Source of the DNA: JAZKJD01 sp040384585 | Lineage (GTDB): Bacteria > Pseudomonadota > Gammaproteobacteria > Diplorickettsiales > Diplorickettsiaceae | Direction: 5' to 3' | Assembly (NCBI GenBank): GCA_040384585.1 | Contig: JAZKJD010000012.1 | Span: forward strand, 62,001-126,000 | Length of the DNA stretch: 64,000 bases | Shown here: piece by piece, positions 18,185 through 26,282 of the stretch | How the letters are laid out: the number at the start of each line of letters is the position of its first letter | Numbering within the stretch: the stretch's first letter is position 1 | Made by a program: the position numbers and the translations under genes | The notes under the pieces: model-generated | Told to the model about the DNA's origin: nothing | Seen by the model: the letters and a program-made list of their open reading frames with translations, nothing else | The model's database searches: none

Positions 18185-18410
18185 CTCGCAATGACGAAAA
18201 ATGCATTACTACCGACTGAAACAAAAATTAGCTGTTTTTTCAATAGCGTAAATTCAAACATTATTTTTTGTCCTGTGCTGAGCGATGCGCCCTAAAAGTA
18301 AAAAGCTTATTGTACTAAAGAGAGATTGATTGTAACATAGCCAGGCCGAGCTGTGACATAAACGCATCGGATACTATTTTCTCTCGTTACCAAAATGGAA
18401 CTTTGGATAA

Positions 18411-20345
18411 GTGAAGACGACTAAAAATTTATTCCCAGCTTATCAATTAAGTATGGCAGACTACCTCATTGGAGGGGCGCTGCTTTTATTTTGTTATGTT
18501 GCTTTTTTTCAATCGGATATATACGTTACCGGCTGGAATGCTTTAAATTATCTGTACGGAAATCCACTTGAATTTTATGAAAATTGTAAGAAAATTCAGG
18601 GCCATGGTGTTTTAGCCGCAGCCAATTATCCCCCATCCATATTTGTAGTTTTTGCATTGTGGCTTTATCCATTTAAACTTTTTGGGCTGATAAAATCACC
18701 TTTTTACTTTTCTCCCTATTGGGTTTATTGGTTAAAAGCATTGACCTCGTTGGTATATGTTGCCACAGGATTACTTTTTTATCGTGTGACCCAGGTTTAT
18801 AGTCAAAATATACCCAAAGGATTTCAAGATGTGGTTAGGCGCACGAGGACGAACGAGCGGAATGTATATGAAATACATGAGCACGTGAGTACCGATGTGC
18901 AACAACACCACATCTTGAAAGGCGAAGGGTATAGATCATGGGGGGCTTACGCGACATGGCTTTGGTTAACAACACCACTTGCTGTATTTTCACAATTTAT
19001 TTTTTCTCAATACGATATTTTCTATGTTTTTTTAACAGTAGCTGGATTTTTAGCTTTTTTGAAAAAGAACATTTTCTTTGCATCCCTTTTATTTGGTTTA
19101 GCGATTACATTCAAATATTTTCCTCTTTTTGTTTTTGTTCCACTACTACTTTTTTTTGAAAAAAAGATAGGTAAATTGTTTTTATGCGGGGTGATTTTTT
19201 CAATACCTATCCTTTTAATCCAAGGATTATACGGGCATTCATCTGCTTATATTTCAGGAGTGATGGGTTTTTCCGTTTTAGGTCGGGTTTTTTCTGCTGC
19301 CTTGGATATTAGCGGACAAAAAATTTATTATATATTTGCAGTGTTTTCTATATTGGCTGGAATTTCCTATTGTTTAGATTTCTCTGAAAATTACAAGCGA
19401 GTAGCGGCCTATATTTTCCTTTTTTCTTCCATTCTCCCTTTTTTATTTATTTCTTGGCATCCACAATGGTTGATATTTATAACTCCCGCAATGGCGCTAA
19501 CCACAGTGATGAATAAGCCAGAAAAAATTTATAGACTTTTATGGATTGATTTATTGGGAATGTTTTTTTTCATTGCTTATGTATTTTTAATTTTTCAAAA
19601 TAATGTTGATTTGGCTATGTTTCAAGCAAAATTACTACATATTCCCTTCGAGAATTCAAGAAATATAGGAAGTTTGTTTAAGTTATTTAAAGGATTTAGT
19701 GCTAATGTTTATCTTTCTGTATTTTGGGCTTATTTGATTCTACAATTTATTCTAAGATATAAATCGATTCTTACCGTTAGTATACAGGCCTCTGAGATTT
19801 ATTTATATTCACAGGTACGCATAAGATATTATCTTGGTCTTTTGATTTTTCTTGTCCCGGTAATATTTATATTCTCTATCAATTATCAAAATAGAGGGCG
19901 CTATGTTTTAAATCCAGTACAAGAAAAAACATTTGGTGAGTTGATTTCAGGTAGGACGTTTGAGCAGAGTTTTGTTGCTAAAGAGTCTCTATTAACACAG
20001 GTAGACTTATTGTTGGCTACGTTTTCCAGGATAAATCATAAGGCTATCCAGCTAGAGATTCTCAATAGCGGTCATAGACAACTTGCCGTTATTAAGCGAT
20101 CGCCAATTGAGTTATTAGATAATGGTTGGGAATCGTTTACGTTTGCTGCTGTTAAGCTGCAAAAAGGAAAAAGCTATTTGTTGCGTTTATCGTCTGCGGA
20201 GAGTGTTTCTGGAGATGCTGTTACTTGGTGGGCGTCGGAAAAACCTAGTTATGCTAATGGTTCTGCTATTGTTGATGGAGTGCCGCAGTATTCTGATTTC
20301 GCATTTAGGTTAAAGTTTGAAGGTGCAATAACGACTGATCAGTAA
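18411..20345 (+). CDS. polytopic membrane protein (probable GT-C glycosyltransferase) with in-frame palindrome insertion
   Basis: 644 residues, GTG start. About ten to twelve hydrophobic helices (for example 19-36, 70-90, 108-128, 185-215, 222-245, 255-270, 300-320, 335-375, 385-405, 430-448, 478-495) are followed by a soluble domain of about 140 residues, probably periplasmic and beta-rich. FSQFIFSQYDIFYVFLTVAG and SWHPQWLIFITP resemble segments of mannosyl/glucosyl GT-C transferases. It would add a sugar from a lipid-phosphate donor outside the membrane (inference). Residues 134-174 are encoded by palindrome P1b and look foreign: highly charged, His/Arg rich, and set between membrane helices. 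The frame stays open across it, so the gene may still be functional. The next gene, rfbF, starts 11 bases later. Confidence 0.82.
   Translation: MKTTKNLFPAYQLSMADYLIGGALLLFCYVAFFQSDIYVTGWNALNYLYGNPLEFYENCKKIQGHGVLAAANYPPSIFVVFALWLYPFKLFGLIKSPFYFSPYWVYWLKALTSLVYVATGLLFYRVTQVYSQNIPKGFQDVVRRTRTNERNVYEIHEHVSTDVQQHHILKGEGYRSWGAYATWLWLTTPLAVFSQFIFSQYDIFYVFLTVAGFLAFLKKNIFFASLLFGLAITFKYFPLFVFVPLLLFFEKKIGKLFLCGVIFSIPILLIQGLYGHSSAYISGVMGFSVLGRVFSAALDISGQKIYYIFAVFSILAGISYCLDFSENYKRVAAYIFLFSSILPFLFISWHPQWLIFITPAMALTTVMNKPEKIYRLLWIDLLGMFFFIAYVFLIFQNNVDLAMFQAKLLHIPFENSRNIGSLFKLFKGFSANVYLSVFWAYLILQFILRYKSILTVSIQASEIYLYSQVRIRYYLGLLIFLVPVIFIFSINYQNRGRYVLNPVQEKTFGELISGRTFEQSFVAKESLLTQVDLLLATFSRINHKAIQLEILNSGHRQLAVIKRSPIELLDNGWESFTFAAVKLQKGKSYLLRLSSAESVSGDAVTWWASEKPSYANGSAIVDGVPQYSDFAFRLKFEGAITTDQ
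18809..18933. repeat. P1b palindromic element inside a coding sequence
   Basis: A 125-bp copy of the P1 skeleton bounded by TATACCC and GGGTATA, differing from P1a mainly by compensatory arm changes (TTTCAAGATGTGG with CCACATCTTGAAA). It is read through in frame by the membrane-protein gene as residues 134-174. Confidence 0.92.
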
Positions 20346-20356
20346 GAAGGAAATTT

Positions 20357-21163
20357 ATGAAAGCAGTGATATTAGCAGGTGGAGCAGGTACACGGATTAG
20401 TGAAGAAACAAGTTTTCGACCTAAACCTATGATTGAAATTGGTGGTAAGCCCATTATCTGGCATATCATGAAAATATTTTCAGCGCATGGAATTTATGAT
20501 TTTATAATCTGTCTGGGTTATAAAGGCTATCTTATTAAAGAATATTTTTCTAATTATTATTTACATACATCCGATGTAACGTTTGATATGATTAAGAATC
20601 GGACTAGAATACACCAAAATAGTGCAGAGCCTTGGCGGATAACCTTAGTGGAAACCGGTGAACAAACCATGACAGGAGGCCGATTAAAAAAAGTAGCTGA
20701 ATATCTTGGTAACGATGATTTTTGTTTTACCTATGGAGATGGCTTAGGCAACGTTAATATTCAAGCGCTTATCAACTACCATAAACAACAAAATACATTA
20801 GCAACGTTAACGGCTGTGCAGTCCTTAGGTAGATTTGGCGCCTTGAATATCTCGGATAAAAAGGTAATTGCTTTTAAGGAAAAACCCCAGGGAGATGGCG
20901 CTTGGATCAATGGTGGTTTTTTTGTTTTGTCGCCAAAAGTTCTTAATTATATAGATAATGATAATACCTTATGGGAGAAACAGCCTCTTGAGAATTTAGC
21001 CCAGGAAGGTGAGTTATCGGCTTTTTTTCATCAGGGGTTTTGGCATCCTATGGATACCTTACGTGATAAGAATATTTTGGAAGAACTTTGGTCATTAGGA
21101 AAAGCCCCATGGAAACTCTGGGAAGATACGCCAAGAATTATAGAAAACACAGTTTGTGCTTAG
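20357..21163 (+). CDS. rfbF: glucose-1-phosphate cytidylyltransferase
   Basis: 268 residues, a little longer than the usual 257. It makes CDP-glucose from CTP and glucose-1-phosphate, the entry to CDP-3,6-dideoxyhexoses. MKAVILAGGAGTRISEETSF is the nucleotide loop, RPKPMIEIGGKPIIWHIMK holds the signature lysine, and TYGDGLGNVNI contains the metal-binding Asp. EKPQGDGAWINGGFFV is characteristic of this specificity. It is followed by rfbG at 21325, but the two are separated by the P3a palindrome, whose first base pair overlaps the rfbF stop codon. The extra C-terminal residues may reflect that junction. Confidence 0.95.
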   Translation: MKAVILAGGAGTRISEETSFRPKPMIEIGGKPIIWHIMKIFSAHGIYDFIICLGYKGYLIKEYFSNYYLHTSDVTFDMIKNRTRIHQNSAEPWRITLVETGEQTMTGGRLKKVAEYLGNDDFCFTYGDGLGNVNIQALINYHKQQNTLATLTAVQSLGRFGALNISDKKVIAFKEKPQGDGAWINGGFFVLSPKVLNYIDNDNTLWEKQPLENLAQEGELSAFFHQGFWHPMDTLRDKNILEELWSLGKAPWKLWEDTPRIIENTVCA

Positions 21164-21304
21164 GGTGTGTTGCCAATGGCACGATGATGGCGAAAAAGAG
21201 TCGCTTTTCTGCGTTTCGTTACTCACATACGCTGTGTATACTCCGTTACGATACTCAAAAGCAACGCTTTTTCGCTCATCCTAGCACAATTGTCAACACA
21301 CCCT
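21162..21304. repeat. P3a palindromic element (143 bp)
   Basis: Ends AGGGTGTGTTG and CAACACACCCT are perfect inverted repeats. The arms continue as a long imperfect stem (GCGAAAAAG with CTTTTTCGC). The inner part has GTTACTCACATACGC and GTTACGATACTC segments shared with P3b. The element starts within the stop codon of rfbF and fills the rfbF-rfbG gap. Confidence 0.88.
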
Positions 21305-21324
21305 AAGTATTTAGAGATTTACGC

Positions 21325-22389
21325 ATGAAATTTTGGCAAGGGAAAACAGTATTACTAACGGGTCACACTGGTTTCAAGGGTAGCTGGCTTTCTTTATGGC
21401 TGCAATCACTGGGTACTAATTTGATAGGGTTTTCTTTGATGCCACCTACACAGCCAAATCTTTTTGAAATTATGCAGCTTAGCAAAGGGATGACAAGTAT
21501 TCTAGGGGATATACGCGATTTTGAATGGTTGAAAAAAATACTCAAAAAATATCAGCCAGAAATCGTTATTCATATGGCAGCACAATCACTGGTTCGTTAT
21601 TCTTATGAAGCGCCTTTAGAAACCTATGGGACAAATGTCATGGGCTCGGTAAATCTTTTAGAAGCAGTACGTTTAACTAATTCGGTAAGAGCCGTAGTCA
21701 ACGTAACCAGTGATAAATGTTATGAAAATAAAGAGTTTAAACGTGGATATTCTGAAGACGATAGATTAGGAGGTCATGATCCCTACAGTAATAGTAAGGC
21801 GTGTTCTGAATTAGTAACGCAAGCTTACTATAACTCTTATTTTAAAAACCAAAAGATAGGAATTGCTACAGCAAGAGCGGGAAATGTTATAGGGGGAGGG
21901 GATTGGGCTAAGGATCGCTTAATTCCCGATATTGTTAATGCTTGTATCGAGCAAGAAGATGTTTTACTGCGTTATCCCAACGCATTACGTCCTTGGCAAC
22001 ATGTTTTAGAGCCATTAAAGGGCTATCTTATTCTTGCGGAGCAATTATACAAGTCTCCTAATCACTATTCTGGAGAGTGGAATTTTGGGCCAAATGAAGA
22101 AGACGTCAAATCAGTCAGCTGGATTGCGGATAAGATTATACAACACTGGAATCGGCGAGGAAAATGGCTTTTAGATGAAAGAGACCATCTCTATGAATCA
22201 GTATTACTTAAATTAGATTCTACAAAAGCAAGATCAAATTTAGCTTGGAAACCCCTGTGGGGAATTGAACAAGCACTTAACAAAACAGTTGATTGGTATC
22301 AATCTTGCAAGAAAGGAGAGAATATGAAAGAAAAAACACTTTATCAGATTATAGAATTTATGCATGATAAATCCCATGCTTTAGAATAG
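21325..22389 (+). CDS. rfbG: CDP-glucose 4,6-dehydratase
   Basis: 354 residues, normal for RfbG/DdhB. It converts CDP-glucose to CDP-4-keto-6-deoxyglucose. VLLTGHTGFKGSWLSLWLQS is the NAD loop, MAAQSLVRYSYEAPLETYGTN is a family hallmark, NVTSDKCYENKE holds the catalytic Thr/Asp/Lys group and DPYSNSKACSELV the Tyr-x3-Lys. ARAGNVIGGGDWAKDRLIPD is diagnostic of this clade. It follows rfbF and precedes the RfbH-like dehydratase, giving a complete route to a CDP-4-keto-3,6-dideoxyhexose. Confidence 0.96.
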   Translation: MKFWQGKTVLLTGHTGFKGSWLSLWLQSLGTNLIGFSLMPPTQPNLFEIMQLSKGMTSILGDIRDFEWLKKILKKYQPEIVIHMAAQSLVRYSYEAPLETYGTNVMGSVNLLEAVRLTNSVRAVVNVTSDKCYENKEFKRGYSEDDRLGGHDPYSNSKACSELVTQAYYNSYFKNQKIGIATARAGNVIGGGDWAKDRLIPDIVNACIEQEDVLLRYPNALRPWQHVLEPLKGYLILAEQLYKSPNHYSGEWNFGPNEEDVKSVSWIADKIIQHWNRRGKWLLDERDHLYESVLLKLDSTKARSNLAWKPLWGIEQALNKTVDWYQSCKKGENMKEKTLYQIIEFMHDKSHALE

Positions 22390-22414
22390 GTTATCTAGCG
22401 GACGGAATGACTAA

Positions 22415-22807
22415 ATGAGTGAAGCTTCCTTTGATGTGTCAAAGACTAGAAAACAGGTTGTATTGTTTATATTCATTGGTACGTTAAATACTTTATTTTC
22501 TTATGGCGTTTATTCATTTTTCATTTTTATTGGGTTTAACTATATATTTTCTAGTGCAATTTCATTTTTTTTTGGTACGCTATTTAGTTTTATAACATTG
22601 GGAAAAATAGTTTTTAATATGTCAAATTATAAATTAATTAAGAAATTCATATTAGTATATATGTTTATATATTTTACTTACATTTTTTTTATTAAGATAG
22701 TTTATTTGTTATCTAATAATTTATATTTATCAGGAATAATTTCTATAGTGTTTGTAGCTAGTTTATCATTTATTTTAAATAAATATTTTATTTTTAGTAA
22801 GACGTAA
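22415..22807 (+). CDS. gtrA: GtrA family membrane protein
   Basis: 130 residues with four membrane helices (about 13-32, 38-62, 78-98, 104-124). FIFIGTLNTLFSYGVYSFFIFIGF and LNKYFIFSKT at the end are typical of GtrA. Members help flip polyprenyl-phosphate-linked sugars across the inner membrane, working with a GtrB-type glycosyltransferase; one is encoded at 25312. It is much richer in A+T than rfbG, suggesting separate origin. A second, damaged gtrA lies at 24874-25248. Confidence 0.88.
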   Translation: MSEASFDVSKTRKQVVLFIFIGTLNTLFSYGVYSFFIFIGFNYIFSSAISFFFGTLFSFITLGKIVFNMSNYKLIKKFILVYMFIYFTYIFFIKIVYLLSNNLYLSGIISIVFVASLSFILNKYFIFSKT

Positions 22808-22904
22808 ATATAAAACTAAAGCTACTTTATTATTTGGCCTACAGTCTTAGTTCATATTTAAGATTTATGTGTAAATAATTCAACTATATTTTATGGAGAT
22901 TTTT

Positions 22905-23633
22905 ATGAGAGAAAAAAATATTGATGCTTTCAAGTCCGACATTATTTCTAATAATGGATATCTCTATACAAACACTAATAAATTATCTTGTAGGCTATCT
23001 GTTAACCGAAGTACCCAAGCCATTCATCAAGTATTAGGTTCTATAAAAGGTAAAAAAGTTATTGATATTGGTTGCGGTGATGGAGTGTACACAAAAGAAT
23101 TTATTGCAATGCAACCTGAGAGTGTTGTAGGAGTGGACCCTAATCATTCTGCGATTGAGTTGGCAAAGAAAGATACAATAGAAATCGGGAATATTCATTT
23201 TCAAGTAATGGATATCTATAATCTTCCACTGGAACAGAAATATGATGTAGCCATTATTCGAGGCGTGTTGCATCATTTATATGATGTTGAGAAAGCAATC
23301 GAAAGGGTATGTAAAATAGCAAAAAGAATAATTGTTTTAGAACCTAATGGATATAATCTTATTTTAAAAATTATTGAAAAAACTTCTTCTTATCATGTGC
23401 AGCATGAAGAGAAATCGTATTTTTCTCATAAACTCAATAAATGGTTTCTTAGTAATGGGGGAAGAACAGTAAAGTCGTATTATATAGGCTTAGTCCCTAT
23501 TTTTTTTCCAGATTTTATAGCAAGGGTATTGAAATTTATTGAGCCTTTTTTCGAAAAAATCCCTATTTTACGCAATTTTTGCTGTGGCCAATATGTACAA
23601 GTGATTCAGATGAATAATACATCGTTTAAATAA
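22905..23633 (+). CDS. class I SAM-dependent methyltransferase
   Basis: About 242 residues. KVIDIGCGDGVYTKEFIAMQ is the SAM-binding glycine loop, VVGVDPNHSAIELAKK the acidic second strand, and YDVAIIRGVLHHLYDVEKAIERV the motif before the methyl-transfer site. RIIVLEPNGYNLILKI follows. I take ATG 22905 rather than 22893 because GGAG sits 6 bases upstream of it. It lies in the CDP-sugar gene group, so O- or C-methylation of that sugar is possible; C-methyl transferases usually carry an extra zinc-binding N-terminal domain, which is absent here, making O-methylation more likely. Confidence 0.86.
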   Translation: MREKNIDAFKSDIISNNGYLYTNTNKLSCRLSVNRSTQAIHQVLGSIKGKKVIDIGCGDGVYTKEFIAMQPESVVGVDPNHSAIELAKKDTIEIGNIHFQVMDIYNLPLEQKYDVAIIRGVLHHLYDVEKAIERVCKIAKRIIVLEPNGYNLILKIIEKTSSYHVQHEEKSYFSHKLNKWFLSNGGRTVKSYYIGLVPIFFPDFIARVLKFIEPFFEKIPILRNFCCGQYVQVIQMNNTSFK

Positions 23634-23653
23634 TCTCATGGAAGAGAAAGTAA

Positions 23654-24877
23654 ATGTATAAATATATTCACGTTCCCTATGGAAAGTCTGTACATGGAGA
23701 AGATGAAATCGCAGCGGTTGTTTCTGTACTACGTAGCTCAACTCAAATGGGTAAGCACGTTCGAGAAATGGAAGAAAAAATAGCAGTCCTCTTTAATAAG
23801 CAATTTGGAATAATGCTTAACTCCGGATCATCTGCAAATTATTTAGCAGTTGAGTTACTAGAATTACCAGAAGCGTCAGAAGTCATTACACCCATTTTGA
23901 CTTTTTCAACAACCGTTGCTCCATTAGTAAAAAATAATTTAATCCCTGTTTTTATAGATGTCGAGTCTGATACCTTTAATATTGATGTTAATCAAATTGA
24001 AAGTATGGTGACTGCTAAAACAAAAGCATTAATGATTCCAAATTTACTGGGGAATTTACCTGATTGGAAAAAAATACGAGAAATAGCTGATAAATACCAT
24101 CTTATAGTTATTGAGGATTCTTGTGATACTCTAGGGGCCATGCTTAATGGAAATTCTAGTGGTTATTATTCAGATATAAGCACTACTAGTTTTTATGGCT
24201 CGCATATTATTAACTGTGCTGGAAATGGTGGAATGCTATGTTTAAATAATCCACAACTTGCAAAGAAAGCAACGTTGCTTAGAAGCTGGGGGCGTAGTTC
24301 GTCGTTATGTGTTGAGTCAGAAATCATTGAAAATCGATTTCAAACCAAAATAGATCAGATTGATTATGATGCTAAATTTATTTTTGAAAAAATTGGTTAC
24401 AATTTAGAACCTTCTGAGTTAGGAGCAGCATTTGGCTTAGTTCAATTGAGTAAACTGAGAAATAATATTGCACGACGTGAACAGATATTTGCATCGCATA
24501 TAAATTTTTTCTCAGCGTATAAAGATTGGTTTATTTTACCTAAGCAATTACCTTATTCAAGAACAGGATGGCTAGCTTTCCCACTTATTGTTAAAGACGA
24601 TGCTCCGTTTAAGCGTAAAGATTTACAAATATTTTTAGAGCAACGAAATATTCAAACTAGAACTATATTTACAGGAAATATTTTGCGACAACCTGGATTC
24701 AGTGACATTCTACGACGTGAAACAGAATTTGGATATCCCCATGCTGATCAAGTCATGAGAGGAGGGATTTTAATAGGTAGCCATCATGGATTAACGGCTA
24801 ATATGTTGGCTCATCTTTATACTACATTTGAAGAGTTTGCGAAAACTTACATGAAATATCCTGCTTTTTCTAAATGA
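23654..24877 (+). CDS. rfbH: RfbH/ColD-like CDP-4-keto-6-deoxyhexose 3-dehydratase (DegT/AHBA family)
   Basis: 407 residues of the PLP-dependent aminotransferase fold. Aminotransferases hold PLP on a Lys; here that site is His184 (SFYGSHIINCAGNGGM), as in the C3-dehydratases RfbH/DdhC and ColD, so it should remove the C3 hydroxyl of CDP-4-keto-6-deoxyglucose. The PMP/PLP aspartate is in IVIEDSCDTLG (154-155). Canonical RfbH has a C-x-C-x7-C cluster after the WGR motif for [2Fe-2S]; here SWGRSSSLCVESE leaves a single Cys (219) in that place, so the iron-sulfur centre is probably absent. The end IFTGNILRQPGF and GSHHGLT match the family. ATGA overlap joins it to the next gene. Confidence 0.85.
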   Translation: MYKYIHVPYGKSVHGEDEIAAVVSVLRSSTQMGKHVREMEEKIAVLFNKQFGIMLNSGSSANYLAVELLELPEASEVITPILTFSTTVAPLVKNNLIPVFIDVESDTFNIDVNQIESMVTAKTKALMIPNLLGNLPDWKKIREIADKYHLIVIEDSCDTLGAMLNGNSSGYYSDISTTSFYGSHIINCAGNGGMLCLNNPQLAKKATLLRSWGRSSSLCVESEIIENRFQTKIDQIDYDAKFIFEKIGYNLEPSELGAAFGLVQLSKLRNNIARREQIFASHINFFSAYKDWFILPKQLPYSRTGWLAFPLIVKDDAPFKRKDLQIFLEQRNIQTRTIFTGNILRQPGFSDILRRETEFGYPHADQVMRGGILIGSHHGLTANMLAHLYTTFEEFAKTYMKYPAFSK

Positions 24878-25248
24878 AAGAAAATATACAAACCAGAGAA
24901 CAATTTACACGTTTTATATTAGTAGGGGGGATAAATACAGCTTTCGGCTATTTTGTATACAGTTTTTCTATTTTCATGGGATGCTCTTATTGCTTAGCAA
25001 CCTTTTTTTCTACTTGCTTGGGTATTTTTTTAATTTTATGACTACAGGGAAAATTGTTTTTAAAAATACAAATATTAATTTATTTTTTAAATTTATTCTT
25101 GTTGCTACATTATTATATTATATAAGAGTTGAGTTTATTAGAGTTATTAATTTATACACTATTAATAACTATTTATCGGGTTTTTTTAGCGATATTTCCA
25201 GTGTCAATCATTACTTTTTACTTAAATAAATTTATTGTTTTTAAATGA
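24874..25248 (+). pseudogene. gtrA: second gtrA, split by two compensating frameshifts
   Basis: From ATG 24874 the protein starts MKENIQTREQFTRFILVGGI, a GtrA N-terminus, and runs to TGA 25037-25039. GtrA similarity continues in another phase from about 25020 (YFFNFMTTGKIVFKNTN) to about 25180, then returns to the first phase for FYLNKFIVFK and TGA 25246-25248. Both phase changes lie in or near poly-T runs (about 25008-25030 and 25180-25187). The net shift is zero. It overlaps the rfbH-like gene by ATGA. Either it is a pseudogene or the shifts are sequencing or slippage events. Confidence 0.8.
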
Positions 25249-25311
25249 CATAAAAATAATTTTAAACTGTTTTTTTAAAATATTAAATTTTAATTTCATG
25301 AGAGAATAATT

Positions 25312-26268
25312 GTGAAAAAAATTATTTCTATAGTAACTCCGTGCTTTAATGAAGAATTAAATGCGTTTAATATTTATGAACAAATAAAAAATGTATTTAA
25401 TAAATTTAATTATTATAGCTATGAACATATTTTTATTGATAATAATTCTAAAGATAACACGGTTAAAATATTAAGAGAAATTTCAGAGAAAGATAATAAT
25501 ATAAAAATTATAGTTAATTCACGTAATTTCGGACATATTCGATCCCCTTATTATGGTTTATTACAAGCGGAAGGCGAAGCTGCAATAACTATGGCGGCAG
25601 ATCTGCAGGATCCTCCTCAAATGATTAGTAAATTTATTGAAGCGTGGGAGAGTGGTTATAAAATTGTAATAGGCATTAAACATAAAAGTGAAGAATCTAA
25701 ACTAATGTTTATGCTAAGACGTTTTTATTATAATTTTGTTACGCAAATTGCTGATATTGATTTAATTAAGAACTTTACAGGTTTTGGTTTATATGACAAG
25801 TCCATACTAAAAATATTAAAAGAAATCGATGATCCTTATCCTTATTTGAGAGGTCTTATTTCAGATATTGGATTTGAGCGTAAGGAAATTGTTTATACTC
25901 AACCTAAGCGAAAATATGGAAGTAGTAAAAATAATTTCTATACGCTTTATGATATGGCGATGTTGGGAATTACTAGTCACTCTAAATTACCCATTCGATT
26001 AGCAACGATAGGAGGATTTTTTTTGTCAATTTTAAGTTTATTTGTTTCATTTTTATATTTTTTATTTAAATTAATTTATTGGAATTCTTTTAATGCTGGA
26101 ATATCTCCTATTTTATGTGGTTTATTTTTCTTTTCTTCAATACATTTATTTTTTATAGGATTATTAGGTGAATATATCCTATCTATTCATTCGCGTACTA
26201 TGAAAAGGCCACTGGTAATAGAGAAAGAACGTATAAATTTTAATTATACTTATGATAAAAATTTTTAA
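25312..26268 (+). CDS. GT2 polyprenyl-phosphate glycosyltransferase (GtrB/ArnC/DPM1-like)
   Basis: 318 residues. The GT-A domain starts ISIVTPCFNEELNAFNIYEQI; DNNSKDNTVKIL, NSRNFGHIRSPYYGLLQA and the metal-binding AADLQDPPQMI are the standard motifs of dolichol/undecaprenyl-phosphate sugar synthases. RKYGSSKNNFYTLYDMA follows. Two C-terminal helices (about 233-257 and 266-290) anchor it in the inner membrane. It probably loads a sugar onto undecaprenyl phosphate, which a GtrA flippase turns outward for a GT-C enzyme to use; all three types are encoded in this locus. A+T-rich like its neighbours. Confidence 0.9.
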   Translation: MKKIISIVTPCFNEELNAFNIYEQIKNVFNKFNYYSYEHIFIDNNSKDNTVKILREISEKDNNIKIIVNSRNFGHIRSPYYGLLQAEGEAAITMAADLQDPPQMISKFIEAWESGYKIVIGIKHKSEESKLMFMLRRFYYNFVTQIADIDLIKNFTGFGLYDKSILKILKEIDDPYPYLRGLISDIGFERKEIVYTQPKRKYGSSKNNFYTLYDMAMLGITSHSKLPIRLATIGGFFLSILSLFVSFLYFLFKLIYWNSFNAGISPILCGLFFFSSIHLFFIGLLGEYILSIHSRTMKRPLVIEKERINFNYTYDKNF

Positions 26269-26282
26269 AAAATTTAATTTTA

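Larger units (their letters stand above)
17822..18282. repeat. P4a REP-like repeat, interrupted by a 241-bp insertion
   Basis: Outer ends read CAGTACAGGATAAAAATT and ATTTTTTGTCCTGTGCTGAG, which are inverted copies. Inside is the GTCATGGCGAGGCC ... CTGGATTG.CGCGCGCT..GCGCTCGCAATGACG type palindrome common in many bacterial genomes. The uninterrupted copy P4b is at 55880-56083, about 204 bp; removing the insert and one target copy from P4a leaves about 212 bp. The 643 bases from 17768 to 18410 contain only this repeat, its insert and no credible gene. Confidence 0.88.

Noticed and set aside
18998..19159. internal plus-strand frames in the 644-residue membrane protein (from 18938)
   Set aside because: Phe-rich out-of-phase translation of hydrophobic-helix codons; shadows.
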